Shown one piece after another: positions 12,754 to 22,968 of a stretch of DNA of 64,000 bases. Within the stretch, counting starts at the first letter, position 1. Each line of letters opens with the position of its first letter. The position numbers were made by a program, and so were the translations under genes. The notes beneath the pieces were generated by a model, which made no database searches, was not told where the DNA came from, and saw only the letters and a list, made by a program, of their open reading frames with translations. The DNA lies in NCBI GenBank assembly GCA_002633025.1, contig NMRB01000065.1, forward strand, positions 221,633-285,632, in the 5' to 3' direction. Source of the DNA: Notospermus geniculatus. Lineage: Eukaryota > Nemertea > Pilidiophora > Heteronemertea > Lineidae.

Positions 12754-13046
12754 TGGGATGCCAAAAGGGAATTTATTCAGAAAAATGACAAATATTTATG
12801 TTGAAAGCACATGATGAATGTTCAAGAATTAGGTATTTTTTGCTTTCTGAACAAATATTTTACTTTCTGAATAAGTTTTAACTTTCTGCATATGTTTCTG
12901 TATCTTCTGAATGGACATATTTGGGAATTTGATTTTCCGAACAAATATTTTAGTTTCTGCATGCATTTTAACGTTCTCCATATATTTTTGTGCTTTCTGC
13001 ATAAATACTTGTCATTTTTCTGAATGAATTCCCTTTTGGCATTCCA
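12754..13046. mobile_element. MITE with about 35-bp TIRs and TA target site
   Basis: TGGGATGCCAAAAGGGAATT at the left and AATTCCCTTTTGGCATTCCA at the right extend into ATTCAGAAAAATGACAA on both arms. TA lies outside each end, as expected for a TA-targeting transposon (Tc1/mariner-like or pogo-like). The interior repeats TTTCTGNATA words and has no coding. It is present only in copy 2 of the surrounding duplication. Confidence 0.75.
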
Positions 13047-14065
13047 TAGTATGTAGGCCTACATGTACATGTACAACGTCACCTTGTATAGGCCTACAGC
13101 TTGAGTGCCTGCGCTGGTCGGACAGTTGCAACGTTCACGTTCAAAGTATAGGTGACCAAACCTTCCTATTGCAATGTACAACTGCTGCATAAACCGTTGC
13201 CTTGAGCGAAGTCGAGACCGATCCACGGAACTCCTTCAACCTGCATGTAATCTACATTACATCCTCATGAAATGGAATGAGACGGACAGACGACCATCCT
13301 TTGGTGCTTAACTTGATTCCGACATCAAAGTATCGGTGAGAGGAAAAAAGGTTTTACTGAGCGGAGTGTCTCCAGGTCGGGGGTTATTGGTGTGACGGGG
13401 TTAGACGTTCCCACAGACAAGCACAAAGAAAGAGTGTTGGCGGTGTTTTGGAAATCGGTAATGCTGAAACATGTACAGGTATTCAGCTTTTCTGCCACAA
13501 TGGTATATTTTTAGATATAATTTCGTTTGAAAGTCCATTAGACAGCCGACTTACATATCAACGTTTCCACCAGATTATTCTTTGCCATCAGCCATGGCGA
13601 TCTCCCTGTCATGGTGATATCCAATTGAGCGCACTTACATTAGAATCTGTTTGTACATCACATGAATTTTTCATTTTTTACTCAAAAGAATGTGTCATGT
13701 GGGGATACATGTATAAGGTTGTGGGATGGCTACAAAGCAGCTTAAGTAATATTACTTTGCACTCCAGGTGATCGTTTTTGGCTTTTAAAATTATCATTCC
13801 TTCTTATAAATTTGTTACCGTTCTTCATGTTCTTTGCAGGGGAAATTAAAGATTCGACACGGGGAAGATTGTGACATACCAGGAAAGTACTGAATAAGAT
13901 GAAGATGAACGATAATGATCGTACATGTACATGTTTATGACGTCATTTGACGCCCCCATTAGTAGCCTAATCCGGAGGAGTTAGAATGGTGCACGGTTTG
14001 TTGGTTTAGCCAAGGTGACGTGCTTGGAAATAACAAATGCGCAAGACATCAATATTCAGATATAT

Positions 14066-14437
14066 ATGTATTCAAAGAACATGACAACTGAGATATATTC
14101 GAGAAAAGAAGCAAGAAAAATTGCATCACTTCACCGTAAATGGCGTCATCGTTCACATCACGTGCTCACGTCTCTTGGCATGAATCGTAGCATAACTATT
14201 ACCTTCAACCTTCTGGGTCGTAACCAAACGTTTCGAGCAACAATGGACCAGGTTATGCCCAGCAAACCTGAATATGACTCGGAAGGGGCTGTCTATTACG
14301 TCTTAGCTGTGATATTGATATACGGCATCAGCATTGTCATGCTAATCGCAGCTACAGTACGTGGGAGGCGTCAAGTCAGATATCTCGATCAGCAGGTTTC
14401 CTCCTACTTCAAAAATATCGACAGGATCAGGAGAAAG
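14066..14437 (+). CDS. Single-pass membrane protein, KCNE-like, 3' part lost in gap
   Basis: The open frame runs from an ATG at 14066 (a second ATG is at 14081) into the N-run at 14440, giving 124 residues without an end. The N-terminal part is basic (residues 13-32) and has three N-glycosylation sequons (NMT at 5, NRS at 40, NQT at 53). One hydrophobic segment spans about residues 76-98 and contains YYVLAVILIYGI. A basic juxtamembrane stretch (RGRR, 99-102) follows. KCNE potassium-channel beta subunits share this plan: small, glycosylated N-terminus, one membrane helix with a Y-x-L-x-V-x-x-x-[FY]-G core, then basic residues. I infer KCNE-like from that motif only; an unrelated type I membrane protein is possible. 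The frame is also open upstream of the ATG, so an earlier exon cannot be excluded. Confidence 0.5.
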
Positions 14438-14439
14438 GG

Positions 14440-14694
14440 NNNNNNNNNNNNNNNNNNNNNNNNNNNNNNNNNNNNNNNNNNNNNNNNNNNNNNNNNNNNN
14501 NNNNNNNNNNNNNNNNNNNNNNNNNNNNNNNNNNNNNNNNNNNNNNNNNNNNNNNNNNNNNNNNNNNNNNNNNNNNNNNNNNNNNNNNNNNNNNNNNNNN
14601 NNNNNNNNNNNNNNNNNNNNNNNNNNNNNNNNNNNNNNNNNNNNNNNNNNNNNNNNNNNNNNNNNNNNNNNNNNNNNNNNNNNNNNNNNNNNNN
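14440..14694. other. Assembly gap (255 N)
   Basis: A run of N truncates the KCNE-like reading frame. The apparent continuation of the frame after the gap (a few codons from 14695) is not reliable because the true gap length is unknown. Confidence 0.99.
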
Positions 14695-14750
14695 ATTTAC
14701 TGGGACTTCTGCTTTGTCATCGTAGTCTCTAAAAACGTACAAGTATAAAG

Positions 14751-15287
14751 AGGCCAATTTACACGATACGATTTTTACATCCGATTGTCCGATCCGACAT
14801 GATCGTACGTCCAAATCTGTTCGTGTAAACTGCGCGTACGACAAAATTTTATGGCCTTTGCGACGTCGGATGCACAAGACGGATGTTCTATATATATTTT
14901 CTTCCGATGTCGGAGAAGGACGCATGAACTCGACCAATCAGGTGGCTGCTCTGGAGGTCATGGACTTCGCGCGTTTGACGAAGAAAGAGTCTGGCCGTAT
15001 TGACGGATGAATGGGGAGCGCCAATTGGTCACGTGATGACTACATTGTTCGAGAGATGCGGTTCACCAAGCACGGCCAATCACACCTTGAATCGTCATGA
15101 ATAATAGGTGGCATTGGTGTACTATCAGTTCAAAACCACGCGTATATTCTCGCGTGGTCTGCGTGATCGGGGTTCCCTATTAAAATCGGACTGTGTATGT
15201 ATACAGAATTTCCGATCTGACAGAATCATACGACAAAATCGCGTCCGTCTTCGACGTGCGTCCAAATCGCATCGGGTAAATTGGCCT
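14751..15287. mobile_element. MITE-like element with AGGCCAATTTAC ends
   Basis: AGGCCAATTTACACGATACG at the left matches the complement of the right end (AGGCCAATTTACCCGATGCG) with few mismatches. The interior is rich in CCGATY and CGTACG words and has no convincing coding. Confidence 0.6.
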
Positions 15288-15802
15288 ACCTTTAGTACAT
15301 AGAAGTATTATACGGTATACGAAAACGCCGGTCGAATGTGGATTTTGGACCACATACGACCACATTCAAATCTCGTCTAAACGCAAATAAGACCCGATAC
15401 GGGTCGATCGGATCCAGTCGGATCTGATCTGAATGTGGTTTTTTGGCTTATCGTCTAAATAATGAATTTCTTTTGCCTACCGGTACTCAAAATCACGGGA
15501 CAAAAAAGCCCATTCTTAATAAATGCGGCAGTTCGGGGAAGAAAGGTAGTTCGGGCCCTTTATAACAACCTGACCACCCTGAAACGTACTGTACTACATG
15601 TATATTCTATTATTTTGGGTTAATTGGACTTGACCATGCGTACGAATAAAAAGGGATTCGTGGGCTTATCCTGTGTGTACCGCTTTGTCTTGGCGGGCAG
15701 CGTTACATGCAAAAGCTTTAGATTTGGCGCTGGGGCTAAACCCTTTTTGTGAGTCTAGTTCTGTGTAAGAAGACTGCATTATCTTGTCCTAGTCCATTGT
15801 CG

Positions 15803-16807
15803 CTAAATGCCACGATCGAGCTTTTGCGTCAACGGGCACGAACATATGATGGCAATCATCTCGCGTCTGATTCGCTTGCAGGCTAACATGTACAAATACG
15901 AATTAAGGCAATAATTCATGTTTTCTGTGAGCAACACAAGGCTGTTCATCAGTCGCAGCCACTGTTTTATCACCGAGGTTCCCTCGCCCCAGACTGTGAT
16001 CGGAATTATATTATTGACTTTATGGGGCGTTTGAAAAGCTATAAAAGCACATGTAACTGTTATTGTCGCTCGAGTTATACTTGAAGAATCACTTGAACTG
16101 TCTGATTTTTGTAATTTCTTGTTCCACTTACTTCTGTAGACGGCGAGCAGAATTCCTAAATTGAAAAGAGCAAGGGATACCATCGGAAAGAAAGCAGAGA
16201 CCACTGCAACTGTCACTGCGTACATTTCATCCAGGGGTGGTTTGAATTTATAGGGGCACGCCCAGAAGCTGTACTCTTCGTGATAGACATAACCAGCGTA
16301 CGGGAGGAGACTGAATGCAATGGTAAATACAAGTAAAATCGCAATACTTATCTTTGATCTCCGCATGGTGCAGATAGACTTCGCCTTCAGTGGCCATGTT
16401 AATGCCACAAAACGATCAAAAGCCATGAAAACGAGAATCAAAGGAGAAAGTAACTGACCGATATTGACGTGAACGACGTAATAAAGACAGTAATGATATT
16501 TTGTATGCATGTCTTCAAAAAGATGCGGGGCGAGTACCAAAACCTGCCGTAGGATCATTCTACCGTAAATATACAGACAGTCGGTGCCCGCCATGCATCG
16601 CATATAGAAACATGTGGTACTTTTCTCATACTTCTTCTGCCTCATTAGAATAAAGCTGATCAGATTGCCCAAGAGACCCAGAATGATAAGAATGTGTACA
16701 CAGGGGACGGTCACAACGAAGACGGCGATGTCGAAGGCTTCGAACGATGGTAACCATGATCCGTCAACAGATGGCGTTTTCGATTCCTGCGTCACGTTCG
16801 GTNCTAC
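15803..16807 (-). CDS. Rhodopsin-type (class A) G-protein-coupled receptor, 5' end unsettled
   Basis: One exon encodes about 330 residues with seven hydrophobic segments. Counting from the GTG at 16795, landmarks are G-N44 in helix 1, C103 at the top of helix 3, D127-R128-F129 at its foot (the DRY position) followed by VALTWPLKA, C180 in the second extracellular loop, and N298-S-Y-L-Y in helix 7 in place of NPxxY. The layout resembles peptide/FMRFamide-type invertebrate receptors; no ligand can be assigned. No ATG lies in frame before helix 1: the frame is open back to a TGA near 16835, with one N at 16803 and an NVT sequon at the start. A short upstream exon joined at the TATTTAG acceptor near 16808, or an error at the N, would explain this. 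It is transcribed opposite to the KCNE-like gene. Confidence 0.85.
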   Translation of the reverse strand, partial: VXPNVTQESKTPSVDGSWLPSFEAFDIAVFVVTVPCVHILIILGLLGNLISFILMRQKKYEKSTTCFYMRCMAGTDCLYIYGRMILRQVLVLAPHLFEDMHTKYHYCLYYVVHVNIGQLLSPLILVFMAFDRFVALTWPLKAKSICTMRRSKISIAILLVFTIAFSLLPYAGYVYHEEYSFWACPYKFKPPLDEMYAVTVAVVSAFFPMVSLALFNLGILLAVYRSKWNKKLQKSDSSSDSSSITRATITVTCAFIAFQTPHKVNNIIPITVWGEGTSVIKQWLRLMNSLVLLTENMNYCLNSYLYMLACKRIRREMIAIICSCPLTQKLDRGI

Positions 16808-17331
16808 TAAATATTTGCAATGAAAATTAAGTAATCATGGTTTTTTGGTCGAATGTATGAAATGCGCATCATCTCTCAAAGTGTCTGAGGGAATCTCCAA
16901 TTCAACACTTCCGGGAGGTTGATGTGCACCCAATACACGCGGTCATTCCTCCCTTCCTCTGTTCAATTATTGGCATGCTCTAGCCAGTCAGATCGATTCG
17001 CCGCATTTTGCGCCGTATTTCGAGCCAGAGGCGCAAAATCCGATCGGCCGTCTGGCGATTTGAGGCTAATACAGGGCGAAATTTCGCACGAGTTTGCTTC
17101 TGTGAGAATGCGAAATAGAGATTAATATTGGAGCTAGTTCCACTCATACAAACGACATAACTTTCGGACCACACGCCGAAAGAATAATAAACTGTCATGC
17201 TCCGTGTGAGTGATGTTTTCAACAGATATTAAGCGTTGTTTACAGCGCAGGGTTATGTGTACATTAACGAACATAATAACGCCTGGTTTAAACAACAGCC
17301 TTAAACTCAGTTTGCAAAAATATACATGTTT

Positions 17332-17557
17332 AAATACTTTACATTCATTTCTCTAAGACCAGTGCATTATATCCTTTTGTGCCTCCCCCGCTTGAATAGG
17401 AATGAGGACAAGGGCCTACTTTTCGTCCATTCAGGTTGATTGGCTCACACTCTCCATTGACCTGCTGTTGGAAGTTGATTAACGTTCTATGACAATGTGT
17501 GGTTGACGAGGACCGCATATCTGCCACTGGTCTTAGAGAAATGAATGTAAAGTATTT
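17332..17557. mobile_element. MITE with about 33-bp perfect TIRs
   Basis: The left arm, containing CATTTCTCTAAGACCAGTG, is repeated exactly in inverse at 17525-17557. The interior of about 160 bp is GC-richer and non-coding. A diverged related segment (TTTAAGACCGGTTCATTATA) follows at about 17603. Confidence 0.7.
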
Positions 17558-17984
17558 TCGTACCGGTACGTCTGTTCCCCCAGAAGTACTCTACTTTCAT
17601 CGATTTAAGACCGGTTCATTATAAGTGCCTGTGACCGCCCCGTGCAGCACAGCGTGAATAGGCCCACGGTCCCTTGTTGTTCATTGGCGCACATTTTGGA
17701 TCTACTCGTGCTGGTGGGCTGAAAGTGACTCGTGGTTGTCAGTACGGATAAACAGATTGCTATTTGTGGTTTAATCTGTGTACCGTGCGATTAGCGGCGA
17801 GCGCGCGTCTTTTTTTGCCGCACGTCTTTGGTGTGACCCATTTATGGAAAATCCATTGAACTTATTTTCCCGGCGGTGAACGCGCGTCGTTTTTCGCCGT
17901 CGCGGCCCGCGGCATGCCGATCCATTATATACCATTTCCCGCCATTCTGGCATCAATTCCTGATTCATTCGATCAGCTACCCAC
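17558..17984. repeat. Repeat-rich stretch with inverted match to the downstream array
   Basis: No gene seen. At about 17917-17975 the text CCATTATATACCATTTCC, then CGCCATT and GATTCATT, is the reverse complement of the unit repeated at 18486-18830. This satellite region is therefore flanked by related sequence in opposite orientations. Confidence 0.5.
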
Positions 17985-18486
17985 ATTACGTTACGTTACA
18001 AAATCTCACCACTGGTGAGATTTTGTAACATTACAAAGTATCTCATTGCTGAAAAATAATGTTACAAAATCTCACCACTGGAGAGATTTTGTAACGTTAC
18101 AAAATCTCACCACTGGAGAGATTTTGTAACGTAACAAAGTCTCTCATTGCTAAAAATAATGTTACAAAATCTCACCACTGGAGAGATTTTGTAACGTTAC
18201 AAAATATCTCCAGTGGTGAGATTTTGTAACGTTACAAAATATCTTTGCCTCGAAATTACTAGTAGTATATCGCGCATGGGCAGTATTCCTGAAGTCGTCA
18301 GCCTTTTCCAGTGGTGTTGTAGGAACGTAAACCCACTGGGGACGAGTTTGACAAAATCTGACCACTGAGAGATTTTGTAACGTTACAAAATCTCACCACT
18401 GGAGAGATTTTGTAACGTTACAAAGTTTCTCATTGCTAAAAAATAATGTTACAAAATCTCACCACTGGAGAGATTTTGTAACGTTA
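17985..18486. repeat. Palindromic satellite (GTTACAAAATCTC units)
   Basis: Repeated blocks read GTTACAAAATCTCACCACTG followed by GAGAGATTTTGTAAC, so each unit is itself a hairpin and joins the next through AACGTTACAAA. About seven units occur. They are interrupted at about 18240-18350 by roughly 110 bp of unrelated sequence and at three places by TCTCATTGCTRAAAAATAAT. Confidence 0.85.
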
Positions 18487-18830
18487 GCTCATAAATGCCA
18501 GTAAAAAAGTTCTTTACGGTAGTATGAAAAATCGAATAAGGAACTAGGAAATGAATCAGGAAATGATGCCAAAATGGCGGGAAATGGTATATAATGGGTC
18601 GGTATTGAATCTGTAGCTCATAAATGCCAGTAAAAAAGCTGTTTAGGCTATATGAAAAATCGAATAAGGAACTGAATAAGGAACTAGGAAATGAATCAGG
18701 AATTGATGCCAAAGGAAATGGTATATAATGGGTCGGTATTGAATCTAGCTCATAAATGCCAGTAAAAAAAGTTGTTAAGTATGAAAAATCGAATAAGTAA
18801 TTGAATAAGGAATTAGGAAATGAACTAGTT
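18486..18830 (+). repeat. Tandem repeat, unit about 130 bp, 2.7 copies
   Basis: Units begin AGCTCATAAATGCCAGTAAA at 18486, 18615 and 18747. They continue through ATCGAATAAGGAACTAGG, ATGAATCAGGAA and GGTATATAATGGGTCGGTAT. The last unit is truncated. Confidence 0.85.
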
Positions 18831-18845
18831 CCTTATTGGGGCGGC

Positions 18846-18973
18846 TCAAGTATGGTATAGCGGGCCAAGTCGTGGGAAGTGCACTGAGCGTGTACATGTG
18901 TGTACACGGAATAAGCGGCAATGTATGGAGATGTGTCACTTCCCAGTGGCTTGGCCCGCTATACCATACTTGA
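18846..18973. mobile_element. 128-bp MITE, near-perfect long TIRs
   Basis: TCAAGTATGGTATAGCGGGC continues through CAAGTCGTGGGAAGTG and is mirrored at the right end (CACTTCCCAGTGGCTTGG then CCCGCTATACCATACTTGA). Arms are about 35 bp with very few mismatches, around a CATGTGTGTACACG core. Confidence 0.75.
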
Positions 18974-19013
18974 CCCAATACTTCTGCAACCCACTGTAGC
19001 TAAAGGAAAACTA

Positions 19014-19245
19014 AAGCTAGGAATCCACTATTGATTTTCAAGCTGATTTTGCGTTGCGACTTGCTTTGCAACTGGATTGCGTTACAACTCGATCGCCGTA
19101 GTGGACTCGCTAGACGTGATTTCCACCAAGATGTGATCAATTTCAGTCGGAACCGGTGTAGGCCTATCAGATCCTTGCGATCGTATTCAATCGCAGGTTG
19201 CGAAGCAAGTCGCATCGCAGAAATTCTGCAGTGGATTCCTAGCTT
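19014..19245. mobile_element. MITE with AAGCTAGGAATCCACT ends
   Basis: The terminal inverted repeats are 16-17 bp. The interior holds inverted GCGACTTGCTT-type words, so it is partly foldback. No coding. Confidence 0.65.
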
Positions 19246-19411
19246 AAAATACGGCCCATTGTGAATTTTACGCCATGGTCTTCACAATCCCAATCCGCAT
19301 TCCAAGCGGACTCCAAGCTTCCATTTCGAAAGAGAGCAGTGACTATATAAGAACTCGCCATTAGTTGACCCTCATGAGGAGTGGTAAAAGAACCGGCGAG
19401 GCTAGCACCTG

Positions 19412-19508
19412 TGTAAACTCCCTTCGCAGTTCCTGTACCGCTCCCCTTCGGTTTACCCGCTCTCCAAACTACCGAAGGGGGCGCGGTACACAACTGTAGG
19501 GAGTTTAG
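19412..19508. mobile_element. Inverted-repeat element with GTAAACTCCC arms
   Basis: The arm GTAAACTCCC with GTACCGCTCCCCTTCGGT is mirrored by ACCGAAGGGGGCGCGGTAC with GGGAGTTTA. It is probably a small hairpin element. Confidence 0.45.
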
Positions 19509-19995
19509 CACCAGTGCAGCTCTATCTGATACCGATGTATCATGATTCGCTGCAAAACAATTGCGCAATCCAAGGCCATTTCCACGTGGGAAAGTTCATG
19601 TATTGGGGTGGGCCTTGTGGTAGGGCAACCATCATCACAAAGGTGGGGGTCGTGGACCATGTTCTCAACAGTGGGGATCTGAACACTGAACACAGAAAGA
19701 GTAACACAAGGTTTGACAAACACAGGTTATATTATGTCCTATAAAATAATAGTACATGATCAATCATTGAGAATTCCTGAATCAATCAATTCCATGACAT
19801 TAAAAAGGTTATATTACTTGGGGAAAGAGTGCTGCCGTCACAAGGAAATACAAAATGTCCAATGGAACCCTTTTTTGGCTGCAAATACGAGCTCTGTGTA
19901 TCCACACATGGTTTCAGCATTTCCCTCGATAAGTACATGACCTTCGACTGTGAAAATTCACGAATTGCCACTTATAGATTGTTGATCACCAAATA

Positions 19996-20168
19996 CAGTC
20001 AACGTCGCATATAACGGCCTTGCATATACCGGACAATCGCCTATAACGTACTGAAACTGGAAGTCCCGGTCCCGCTTTACAATGCGCCAGCCATGTATAT
20101 AACAAACTTTCCATATAACAGACAAAAATTGCTGGTCCCAATCAGTACGTTATAGGCAACGTTGACTG
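19996..20168. mobile_element. pogo/Tigger-like MITE with TA target site
   Basis: The ends begin CAGTCAACGT and the arms continue into ATAACG text, mirrored at the right (CGTTATAGGCAACGTTGACTG). TA is directly outside each end (19994-19995, 20169-20170). CAGT starts followed by an AAC(C/G)TCGNATATAACG-like arm are typical of pogo/Tigger elements. The interior is non-coding. Confidence 0.8.
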
Positions 20169-20170
20169 TA

Positions 20171-22968
20171 CAAAGGTTTTCTGTAGGAAAGGTTGTGCCT
20201 TGGAATGACATGTTGGTAAAAAACATTTACATGTACTTGGAGTGGATGTTGGAAGGTAGGGGAAATATATGCATGGTCAAAGCCAAATTTTTCTACTTTG
20301 GAAACTGGTAATTGGACATTTTTGTGATGATTTCCTGATTCCTTGACAATGTACTGCAATTTCTGATGAATGGTTTCCTGTAAGGACCCAAACTTCCAAG
20401 ATTACAAGATAAAAGTCAGTAATATACAATCAGTGATCAATAGTTCTTACAAACAAAATGTTTTCAAACCCCAGAGTGGAAAAGTGACCACTAGAGACAG
20501 GTATATGTAAGTGTAAACTCTACAAAATTGGTGATTCTACCAGTCTGATATGGACTATATATATACACATCCCACACAGGTTAAAATATTGTGAATTTAC
20601 TCCTCTATCAATACATATATCAATATATACAGACTGTGATCCAATGGATGGCTGTTTGATACATCAATATCACTACAGTGCCCTATCATATATGGACATG
20701 CCAAAAAAGGCCACTGGCACTGCTGCACTATACTTGGCTGAATTACCGTACATGTTCCAGTGCACAGATTATCATGAGTGTCAACATTAATGAACACTGT
20801 CAGTCATTGATTACCAGCATGTCAATCTTAATGATGCTTACATCAGACGACACACAAGTACCATCAAGATGGCTGAATAATTCAATAATTTACCTTCTCA
20901 TTACTCAATTTACAGAGGTGCAGGAAAAATACTTCAATATTACTCCAACATGGTACTCTCCCTTCAGGTCACTAACTCAATGATCGGGGGCGCTCAAAAG
21001 AACCTTAAACATAGAACAACTTTCCAAATATGAGGTTAGTCTAAAGGGTGAGCAAATGGAGGAGAACAGGCGATGGTCTTCTAAGGGCAAGTCTTCTATG
21101 ATAGGTTACCTACTAGTAACATGCACTATCTACAAATACAAAGATATAATCAATGAGCAATCAACAATATACACATTACACCACATTACCATGATACCAA
21201 ACTCACTGGTTGAACTCATTGGAATTAACAGACAATATAAAATGGCGCTGTGGACAATTATTTGACAAAAAACACACAATTTTAAGTTACTGGTAATAAC
21301 TTACAATTGTGTTTTTGTCAAATAATTGTCCATAATATAGCAGTAAATTAGACATGATGGCGTTAACGTTCATTGACCTAGTTGTCTACAAGCCTGCTAG
21401 CAACTTTGTTGAATTTTCAATGTGACCTAACACACGGCAGGCTGTGCATGCAGTCTGATGATAAGAATGTACGGTACTGCACTGAAGAGTAAGTTGGAAA
21501 GTAAAAAAAAGAGGCTATTACAACGTCCACGAGTTTACACTCTATCTAATGATAGTAGGCATGGCTGAGTAGATAGCTATTGGAGGCAATAGGTCACTAG
21601 GGCATGGGTCATAGTGACACACCAACATAAATCTGCAAAGATCTCATATGGTAATGCAAGTATATATAAAACACTAGTTCACTGAGGAGGCAATGTATCT
21701 TACATAGTGTAGAAGCAAGGGGAGAAAAAAGGTGGTAGTCAATTTTTGAGCAACAAGAAGAGAGGACAATTATCATACCGTAATTATACAAATAATGTGG
21801 GAACATAAGGAATGGCAGGAGACTATGACAAGGCCTACAACAATTGTGCACTGTAATCAGACATGTGTCAGACCAGATAAAAATTGGACAATTAATACCA
21901 TAAATTGCTACTTTTTTGAGTAGGCATATTCAGCTCCACTTGACTTAGAGTAAGAAAATCAAGCAGGCCTGTCAGACACTAAGTCATCAAGTGTCATACA
22001 GCGCACAATTATGACCAAGGAGTTGGGGTACAATGGCCTACAACTACCAAGTGGCACATTGTGATCTTACACTTAGGTACTTCTGGTTTGTAATCCGGGG
22101 ACCATGCAGTTAGTTACATGATGCACTTTATGACCATATGGTGAAAAATGAAAATGGCTAACGTCTAGAGGCAAAATCTACAATGCCATGATGCAATACA
22201 GTCTTCACAAGCTAAGTTACATGCGAAAATGTGTATAGAGTAGGCCTACACTTCACAGGCGGTTTGGGATGTTACACGCAATACTAAATAAAGTTATATG
22301 CATACATATCCACAGTTGTTGAATGTCGGTGCAAATTTTTATCTTTACATTCTAGTTTTCAAGGAACTTTGAAAAAACCAATTCCAAATCATTCTCAATC
22401 ATCAAATAATCTCATTTACCGGTACTCATGAATGTTGAGGCCTTTTCTGTTGATGAAATAACTAAGAATGGATGACATTTTCTGATTTTATTTCAAAGAA
22501 CATCTTTGTATTAGTACCTGTTATTCAGATTAAGAACTTGACTGAAAGCAACCACAGTAAAAACATTTTCTTTCAGAACCTCACACAACCGCCTTTGATA
22601 GTGCCAAAGTGTGCAAGTAAAATATGGAATGTGATCATAATGTCAATTCGTGAATGAATCTTGCTTGTCTCTGGTTTCTTGAATGAAGCTAATGAAGGAC
22701 ATCCACTGACTGAGCAGCACAAGATGTATATTTCGCCACAGATGAAAGAGTTGCCTTACCCACACAGAAAAGATACCATCCTAACCAACCCATTCATGGT
22801 CTGTTTTTACAATAGAAAACAAACTGAATCTGAGGTAGATGAATAAAAATTCGACCCCAAACAAGAACACAACTTTCCATAGATATTGGTTGACAAGATT
22901 CATGGTATCTGTTCATTCGGGAACCAAAGACAAGCAAGTCGCTGTTAATTACTTCATGGTTGGTGCTC
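20171..22968. other. AT-rich non-coding stretch, possible 3' UTR of the Ly6 gene
   Basis: No exon recognised. The stretch lies directly downstream of the stop codon of the minus-strand Ly6/uPAR gene, so part of it may be its 3' UTR. It contains one small hairpin element at 21251-21332. Short open frames here match nothing I recognise. Confidence 0.4.
21251..21332. mobile_element. Small hairpin element (TGGACAATTATTTGAC arms)
   Basis: TGGACAATTATTTGACAAAA at the left is mirrored at the right with one-base differences. Arms are about 28 bp around a 25-bp loop containing GTTACTGGTAATAAC. Confidence 0.6.

Larger units (their letters stand above)
12143..13840 (+). repeat. Tandem duplication, copy 2 (no SINE, internal inversion)
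   Basis: This copy has the uninterrupted SINE target site at about 12356. It differs from copy 1 in the middle: the segment at 11284-11372 in copy 1 (GCATTGAACGTTGCGC to AAAGAAAAGAATG) is present in reverse orientation at about 12660-12750, next to a hairpin element and a MITE. After about 13090 the two copies run parallel again to 13830. Confidence 0.75.

Noticed and set aside
17985-18486. Possible CRISPR-like array of regularly spaced palindromes
   Set aside because: This is an animal genome; units abut without unique spacers of constant length and form hairpins joined end to end.
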